Shown piece by piece: positions 58,698-64,000 of a DNA stretch of 64,000 nucleotides. A program made the position numbers and the translations under genes. The notes under the pieces are model-generated. The model ran no database searches and was not told the origin of the DNA. It saw only the letters and a program-made list of their open reading frames with translations. This stretch comes from Serinicoccus kebangsaanensis. GTDB taxonomy: Bacteria; Actinomycetota; Actinomycetes; Actinomycetales; Dermatophilaceae. How positions within the stretch are numbered: the first letter of the stretch is position 1; each line of letters opens with the position of its first letter. The stretch spans positions 1 through 64,000 of the forward strand of contig NZ_VSLG01000003.1 in assembly GCF_008919445.1 (NCBI RefSeq), written 5' to 3'.

Positions 58698-60958
58698 GGC
58701 GCGGTCTCGTAGACGGTGACCTCGTGGAAGCGCGCCTCGGTCGGCGGCTCGGCGCCGCCACCGGCATACAGTCCGAGCCGCGGCTCGGCGTCGGCGGGGA
58801 AGGTCCAGGCCGCACCCCAGACCCAGGACTCGCCGTCGCGGCTGATGCCAGCACGGTAGACGTGCTCTCCCTCCTCGTTCGTCGAGTGCGCGATCCGCAT
58901 CGACATCGTCGGTGCGGGGGCGCCGATGATCGCCCCGCCGTAGATCGTCCGCTCGTCGGCCGGGTCGGTGCTGGCGGCCAGCTCGCGGCCGTACTCGACG
59001 GTCCGGGTCGGCCAGATCGCGACCGTCCCCAGCCGGGCGAAGTCGTCGTCGCTCTCGTGCACCACGAGGCCGGCCTGCTGGTAGTTGCGGACCGTCGTCT
59101 CACCCAGGTCGAGGGTCAGCTCGGTCTCGGCGATCCACTCCCCCGCGGGCATGTCGCGCAGCAGCAACGCCCCGGTGTTCGCCTCGCCCACGAGGTCGAC
59201 CGAGCGCAGCGGCCAGACCAGGTCGCCCTCGCTGACCTGCACGTCCTGCTGCGGGCGGACCCACGACCACGAGTCGTCCACCGTCCCGTCGAAGGTGTCG
59301 GTGAAGAGCACCTCGCCCGGCTCCGGCACGGGCGCCGCGTCGGTGACCGGCTCGGCCGGGCGCTGGAGCCCGACGTTGTCCACGCGCGCCCCCTCGCCGG
59401 TCAGCTCCACCGGCGCGGCGGCCAGGGAGAACCCCGGGAAGGTGCTGCCCGCCACGGCCATCGGGTCGCCGAGGTCGTCGGCGGAGACCTGCGCGGTCAC
59501 CGTGCGGCGGCCCGCCTCGACGACGAGGGTGCGCCAGCCGGCGCCACGCGGGAGGCTGCTCACCTGCTCACCCTTGGGCTTCCCGCGCCCCATGAGGACG
59601 GCCGTCCGCAGCTCCCCCGCGGAGCCGTCGTAGGTGACGCGGACCCTCTTGGGGTGCTCGCCCAGGACCACCGTGACGGTGTCCTCGGCCCGCACGTCCA
59701 GACGGAGGCGGGCGGCGTCGCGGGGCGCGTCCGTGGCGCTCCTCGTCGTGCCGTCGACCACGCCGATCGCACCCCCCTGCGCGTCCGAGCCGGCCGCCAG
59801 CCCGGGGAACGCACCCGTCGGGTCGGCGGGGTCGCCGGGGAGCAGCGAGTCGGTGACCGGCAGCGGCATCGGCCCGTCCGAGGGTCCGGCGCCGGCGTTG
59901 GTCACCGGCCACCCGTCGATCCAGTCGAGCCGGTCGATGAGCATCGGGCGGCGGTTGATCCCGAACGGATCGGTCAACCAGGGCTCGTCCTTGTCCAGGG
60001 CGTGGTAGACGATCCAGTCCTGGCCGGCGGCGTCGGTCATGACCGCGTGGTGCCCGGCACCGATCCAGTCGTTGCCGTTCTGCGTCAGCACGGTGGTGCC
60101 CCCGGTCACGGAGGCGTTGAGGTCCAGCCCGTCGGCGTCCAGGAACGGCCCGCGCGGGTCGCGGGACCGCCCGGCGAAGACGGAGTACCCGGTGGCGGGC
60201 CCGGCGCAGCAGTTCGCCGAGGACCCCATGAGGTAGTACCAGCCGTCGTGCTCCACGACGTAGGGCGCCTCGTACCGGTCGAAGCTGCCGACCTGGGTGA
60301 GATCGCTGATCGAGGTCAGCCCGTCGGCGCTGAGCTCCACCGCGTGCACGCCACCGAAGTAGTTGCCGAAGTAGAGCCACTGCCGCCCGTCGGTGCTGGT
60401 GAAGCCGGCCGGGTCGATGGTCCAGTACCACCGGCCGTCGCCGCTGGGCCGGGGCGCCACGATCGGCTCGTCCGTCGGCACCCATGGCCCGGCCGGGTCC
60501 GGCGAGGTCGCCACGCCGATCGCCGAGTCCTGACCCTCGTTGAGCGTGGTGTCGGTGACGGTGAAGTAGAGGACGTACTGCCCGTCGACGTAGCGGATGT
60601 CCGGGGCCCACAGCCCGGCGGACTCCTCCGCCCAGCCCGGCCGGTTGGTCTCGTCGAAGATGGTGCCGACGTACTCCCACGTGGACCAGTCCTTGGTCCG
60701 GGCGATGTGCCCGATCCCCGGCTCGTCCCCGGCACGGAGCGGGTCCGCGGTGGCGTAGGCGTACCACCACCCGTCCTTGGCCTGGATCACCGCCGGGTCG
60801 GCATAGGTGTCGGCGAAGGAGTCGGACACCGCGTTGGTATACGTCGGCTCCGCTCCGGCCCCGGGCTCGGCGAGGGCCAGCCCGGGAGTCATCAGCGCCG
60901 CTCCCACGGCGAGCGCGGAGACGGCGGCGAGCAGGGGACGGCGGGCTCGAGCGGACAT
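58694..60958 (-). CDS. Secreted GH43 enzyme with C-terminal beta-sandwich domain
   Basis: A 754-residue exported protein: signal peptide with RARRPLLAAVSALAVGAALM and an ALA cleavage motif, a GH43 propeller (about 35-330; Asp in TYADPAVIQ, Asp in TIDPAGFT, Glu in RYEAPYVVE) and a C-terminal region with two beta-sandwich modules (around 340-520 and 540-754), the last like the GH43-associated C2/concanavalin-type domain. A Cys pair SANCCAGP occurs near the active site. ATG 60958 has GAGGAG upstream. It probably trims arabinose or xylose from plant polymers. Confidence 0.85.
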   Translation of the reverse strand: MSARARRPLLAAVSALAVGAALMTPGLALAEPGAGAEPTYTNAVSDSFADTYADPAVIQAKDGWWYAYATADPLRAGDEPGIGHIARTKDWSTWEYVGTIFDETNRPGWAEESAGLWAPDIRYVDGQYVLYFTVTDTTLNEGQDSAIGVATSPDPAGPWVPTDEPIVAPRPSGDGRWYWTIDPAGFTSTDGRQWLYFGNYFGGVHAVELSADGLTSISDLTQVGSFDRYEAPYVVEHDGWYYLMGSSANCCAGPATGYSVFAGRSRDPRGPFLDADGLDLNASVTGGTTVLTQNGNDWIGAGHHAVMTDAAGQDWIVYHALDKDEPWLTDPFGINRRPMLIDRLDWIDGWPVTNAGAGPSDGPMPLPVTDSLLPGDPADPTGAFPGLAAGSDAQGGAIGVVDGTTRSATDAPRDAARLRLDVRAEDTVTVVLGEHPKRVRVTYDGSAGELRTAVLMGRGKPKGEQVSSLPRGAGWRTLVVEAGRRTVTAQVSADDLGDPMAVAGSTFPGFSLAAAPVELTGEGARVDNVGLQRPAEPVTDAAPVPEPGEVLFTDTFDGTVDDSWSWVRPQQDVQVSEGDLVWPLRSVDLVGEANTGALLLRDMPAGEWIAETELTLDLGETTVRNYQQAGLVVHESDDDFARLGTVAIWPTRTVEYGRELAASTDPADERTIYGGAIIGAPAPTMSMRIAHSTNEEGEHVYRAGISRDGESWVWGAAWTFPADAEPRLGLYAGGGAEPPTEARFHEVTVYETAP

Positions 60959-60983
60959 CGGGTTCTCCTCGTGGGTGGTGGGG

Positions 60984-61811
60984 TCAGCCCTTGACGCCCG
61001 AGCTCGCGACGCCGTCGATGACGTAGCGCTGGACGAAGGCATACAGCAGCAGGACCGGCAGCGAGGCGATGACGGCGCCGGCCATGATGATCGGGTAGTC
61101 GATGGTGTAGGCCCCCTGGAGCTTGGTCAGACCGATCGGCAGGGTCAGGCTGGTGTCGTTGAACAGCACGTAGAGCGGCCAGACGAAGTCGTTCCAGTTC
61201 GTCAGGAAGCTCAGCACCAGCAGGGTCACCATGGCCGGCATCGCGTTGGGCAGCACGACCCGGAAGAACGTCGTGAACGGCCCGGCCCCGTCGATCCGCG
61301 CGCTCTCCTCGTACTCCTTCGGCAGGGAGAGGAAGAACTGCCGCATGAAGAACACCCCGAACGCCCCGGCGGCCCCCGGCACGACGATCGCGAGCAGCGT
61401 GTCCAGCCAGCCGAAGCTGTCCAGGATGAGGAAGTTCGGCATGAGGAAGATGAAGCCCGGGACGAACATGGTCGAGAGCACCACGGCGAAGAGTGCCCCT
61501 TTGCCCTTGAACTCCATCCGGGCGAAGGCATACCCGGCCATCGAGGCGACCAGGACGACCAGCAGCGCGTGCGCCGTCGCGGCGATCATCGAGTTGGCGA
61601 ACCAGCGCAGCACCGGGTTGTCCGGGCTGGACAGGAGCACGTCGTAGGCCCGGCTGGTCCACTCCCCCGGCCAGATCGTCGGGGGCACCGCCTGCGACTC
61701 CCCGGTCGTCTTGAACGACGTCAGGGTCATGACGACCAGCGGGCCGAGGAAGACCACGGACAGCAGGAGCAGCAGCAGCCACAGGAAGGGGTTGCGGGCG
61801 GCCCGGTTCAT
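60984..61811 (-). CDS. Carbohydrate ABC transporter permease (MalG-like)
   Basis: A 275-residue permease of the CUT1 type with six membrane spans and the EAA coupling loop YEESARIDGAGPFTTFFRVVLP. ATG 61811 overlaps the stop of the first permease gene (ATGA). With that permease it forms the channel for oligosaccharides released by the GH43 enzymes. No ATPase gene occurs in this cluster, so a shared MsiK-type ATPase elsewhere is expected. Confidence 0.9.
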   Translation of the reverse strand: MNRAARNPFLWLLLLLLSVVFLGPLVVMTLTSFKTTGESQAVPPTIWPGEWTSRAYDVLLSSPDNPVLRWFANSMIAATAHALLVVLVASMAGYAFARMEFKGKGALFAVVLSTMFVPGFIFLMPNFLILDSFGWLDTLLAIVVPGAAGAFGVFFMRQFFLSLPKEYEESARIDGAGPFTTFFRVVLPNAMPAMVTLLVLSFLTNWNDFVWPLYVLFNDTSLTLPIGLTKLQGAYTIDYPIIMAGAVIASLPVLLLYAFVQRYVIDGVASSGVKG

Positions 61812-62776
61812 CGCGCCACCACCTCGGGCTGCTCCCGCACCGTCCGGCGCTGGTCGCGCACCAGTCGGCGCTGGGCCGCGGCGTCCCGGTCGCGCATCAG
61901 CCAGAAGTTGAGGATCGAGACCACGGCGAGGAAGAGCGCCAGCAGATAGCTCTCGGCCGCCGCCGCGCCCATCTGGAAGCGGGACAGGCCCAGCTCGGTG
62001 ATGACCATGATGGCCGTCTGGGTCGACTGGGTGGGCCCGCCCTGGGTGATGATGTAGGACTGGCCGAGCATGTTGGCGCTGGCCAGGACGGTGATGACGA
62101 CGATGAAGACGAGCACCGGCCGCAGGCCCGGGAGCGTGACGTAGACGAACTTCTGCCACCAGTTGGCGCCGTCCAGCGAGGCCGCCTCGTAGTGCTCCAC
62201 CGGGATGTCCCCCAGGCCGGCGAGGTAGATGATGGCGTTGAACCCCATGGTCCACCAGACCGTGACCGCCACCAGGCCGACCCAGGCCCACGGCTGCGAG
62301 GTGGTCCACGCGATCTCGGTGCCGAGAGCTGAGTTCACCAGACCGAAGTTGGCGTCCAGCAGGTAGCGCCACATCAGGCCGATGACCGCCACCCCGAGGA
62401 CGTAGGGGGCGAAGAACATCGCCCGGAAGAACGTCCGGCCAGGGAACTTCTGGTGCAGCAGCATGGCCAGCAGCAGGGGCAGCACGACGAGGAAGGGGAC
62501 GCTGGCGAGGGTGAAGATCAGCGTGTTCTGCATCCCGTTCCAGAAGTCGGGATAGATCACCGACGTGGAGTCGAACAGGTCGGCGTAGTTCCCCAGGCCG
62601 ACGAAGATCTGGGAGTCCAGCATGTAGTCCCAGTCGTGCAGGCTGATCCACAGGCCGAAGACGGCCGGCACGGCGACGAAGGTGACGAACAGCACCAGGT
62701 AGGGCGCCAGGAAGAGGTAGGGCACGAGGGGCGAACCGGTGCGCCGGTCCGCCCCTCGTGGGGCACCACGCGGCAT
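61808..62776 (-). CDS. Carbohydrate ABC transporter permease (MalF-like)
   Basis: A 322-residue CUT1 permease with six spans, starting after a short basic N-tail. The EAA loop reads EHYEAASLDGANWWQKFVYV, followed by TLPGLRP. It lies 4 bases after the substrate-binding protein gene and overlaps the MalG-like gene. A hydrophilic C-tail of about 35 residues (RDRDAAAQRR) is longer than usual. Confidence 0.9.
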   Translation of the reverse strand: MPRGAPRGADRRTGSPLVPYLFLAPYLVLFVTFVAVPAVFGLWISLHDWDYMLDSQIFVGLGNYADLFDSTSVIYPDFWNGMQNTLIFTLASVPFLVVLPLLLAMLLHQKFPGRTFFRAMFFAPYVLGVAVIGLMWRYLLDANFGLVNSALGTEIAWTTSQPWAWVGLVAVTVWWTMGFNAIIYLAGLGDIPVEHYEAASLDGANWWQKFVYVTLPGLRPVLVFIVVITVLASANMLGQSYIITQGGPTQSTQTAIMVITELGLSRFQMGAAAAESYLLALFLAVVSILNFWLMRDRDAAAQRRLVRDQRRTVREQPEVVAR

Positions 62777-62780
62777 CGAC

Positions 62781-64000
62781 TCAGCCGCCGTACTTCTTCG
62801 CGTTGTCGTCCAGGATCTTCTGCGCCCGGCCGGCGGAGTCCGCGAGCGCCGTGGCGGGGTCGGTGCCGCCCAGCGTGGCCGCGTTGAGGGCCTTGTCGAA
62901 CTCGCTCATCGAGTCGGCGATACCCGGCACGGTCGGCGGGAAGCGCAGCACGTCGATCTGCGCGGCCAGCGCCGACTGCTCCTCCAACGCGGTGAACTCC
63001 TCGGACTCGCGGGCGCTGTTGCGCGCCGGCACCTGGCCCGCCTCGGCCCAGGACTGGGACTGCTCGCTGATCCAGTTGAGGAAGACGCGGGACGCCTGCG
63101 CCTTGTTCTCGTCCGCCGACTTCTGCACTGGGAGCACGAACTGGTGCGAGCCGGCCCACGCCGCCGCGGAGCCGCCGATGTTCGGCAGCGGCGCCACGCC
63201 CCAGCCGATGTCGGTCTGCTTGAGGTCGTTGATCTGCCAGATGCCGTTCCAGTTGAAGGCCGACTTGCCGTTCTTCAGCGCGATGTAGTCCGCGTCCTGG
63301 TCGACCTTGGCCGGCGAGTACCCCTCGTTGATGAGGTCCACCCACCAGGTGAGGGCCTGCACCGCCGGGTCCTCACCCCAGGTGACGGAGGTGCCGTCCT
63401 CGTTGAACAGGCTCCCGCCGAACTGGTAGATCAGGCTCTGCAGCGAGAGCCCGCCGGTGAACGGGAAGGGACTGGCCCAGTGGCCCTCCACGCCGGCGCT
63501 CTTGAGGCTCTCCAGCGCGTCCATGTAGGACGCGGCGTCGGTCGGCGGGGCCTCCGGGTCCAGCCCGGCGCTCTCCATGACGTCCTTGTTGTAGTAGAAG
63601 CCGAGCGGGTGGACGTCCAGCGGGATCGCGAACCGCTTGCCGTCGTAGATGCCGGCCTGCCACGGGACGGGGGCGAAGTCGCCCTCGGCCAGCTCGAGGG
63701 CGGTCGCGACGTCGTCCAGCGGCTGGATGACGTTGCGGGCGGCGTTGGTGGCGACCGAGTCGACGTGCATGATCCCCACGTCGGGCCCGTTGCCGGAGGT
63801 GACGGCGGTCGGCAGCTTGGAGTAGTAGTCCGCCCACTGCATCGTCGTCATGGTGACCGCGATGTTGGCGTGCTCGGAGTTGAACTGGTCGACCAGGGCC
63901 TTCATCGTCGGGCCGTCGCCGCCGGTGAAGCCGTTCCAGAATTTCAGGTCGACCTCCGGCCCGTCGTAGCCGCCGGCACCCCCGTCGCCGGTCGCGGCCG
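62781..64000 (-). CDS. Extracellular sugar-binding protein of the ABC importer (5' end cut)
   Basis: The frame is open to the window edge, so the signal peptide and true start lie beyond 64000. About 406 residues are visible, beginning AATGDGGAGGYDGPEVDLKF, a tether followed by the first strand of a CUT1-type binding protein (LKFWNGFTGGDGPTMKALVD). Later blocks GNGPDVGIMHVD, IPLDVHPLGFYYNKDVM and FNWNGIWQIND are typical of SBP family 1. It is the first visible gene of the permease/GH43/GH2 operon and probably binds arabino- or xylo-oligosaccharides. Confidence 0.88.
   Translation of the reverse strand, partial: AATGDGGAGGYDGPEVDLKFWNGFTGGDGPTMKALVDQFNSEHANIAVTMTTMQWADYYSKLPTAVTSGNGPDVGIMHVDSVATNAARNVIQPLDDVATALELAEGDFAPVPWQAGIYDGKRFAIPLDVHPLGFYYNKDVMESAGLDPEAPPTDAASYMDALESLKSAGVEGHWASPFPFTGGLSLQSLIYQFGGSLFNEDGTSVTWGEDPAVQALTWWVDLINEGYSPAKVDQDADYIALKNGKSAFNWNGIWQINDLKQTDIGWGVAPLPNIGGSAAAWAGSHQFVLPVQKSADENKAQASRVFLNWISEQSQSWAEAGQVPARNSARESEEFTALEEQSALAAQIDVLRFPPTVPGIADSMSEFDKALNAATLGGTDPATALADSAGRAQKILDDNAKKYGG

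Overview
The window is high-GC actinobacterial chromosome: GTG starts are common, ribosome-binding sites are GGAGG-like, and ATGA/GTGA stop-start overlaps are frequent. Gene content and codon habits, including a recurrent GCATAC/GTATGC hexamer inside genes, suggest the Intrasporangiaceae/Ornithinimicrobiaceae (Serinicoccus or Ornithinimicrobium type). That placement is an inference. Bases 1-4370 look visibly less GC-rich than the rest and look acquired.

Left edge (1-6250) is a defence-type island. It holds the right end of an IS21-family element, an mcrB-mcrC restriction pair with an extended McrB N-terminus, and a nuclease-helicase fusion of the DUF2075 type. Next come a repeat-bearing lipoprotein, a secreted DUF6351 hydrolase and a TrmH-family RNA methyltransferase.

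Bases 10829-23324 form an L-fucose (or stereochemically related sugar) locus. The complete non-phosphorylating route is present: aldose dehydrogenase, lactonase, fuconate dehydratase, keto-deoxy-fuconate dehydrogenase and diketo-acid hydrolase. A sugar isomerase, an FGGY kinase, a CUT2-type ABC importer and a FucU mutarotase are also present. Bases 23318-29042 hold a second, tightly coupled operon: a phosphosugar-isomerase-like cupin, FGGY kinase, 2-hydroxyacid dehydrogenase, shikimate-dehydrogenase-like enzyme, phosphotriesterase-like lactonase and KDPG-type aldolase. I cannot assign it to a described pathway. Two GntR regulators follow, then an aldolase/oxidoreductase pair and a divergent kinase/epimerase pair. 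Two operator families tie the region together: ACATCSGATGT-like sites at three promoters, and a tandem TGTCATGACA pair at the promoter of the second operon.

Bases 34277-43059 carry a TPP enzyme and a homoprotocatechuate meta-cleavage module (hpaH, hpaD, hpaE and an hpaG-like FAH domain fused to an RraA-type aldolase domain), with a divergent flavin hydroxylase. Bases 43040-55743 are mixed housekeeping and accessory genes: an SNF2 helicase, a decayed DUF2470/acyl-CoA-ligase junction beside an intact TetR gene and its palindromic operator, a DUF222-HNH protein, a HAD dehalogenase, small conserved proteins, a DUF429 protein, a palindromic repeat element, an SQR-like flavoprotein and an AI-2E-family permease. 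Bases 55789-64000 are a polysaccharide-utilisation operon on the minus strand: a substrate-binding protein (cut by the window end), two ABC permeases, two GH43 enzymes and one GH2 enzyme, nearly all overlapping.
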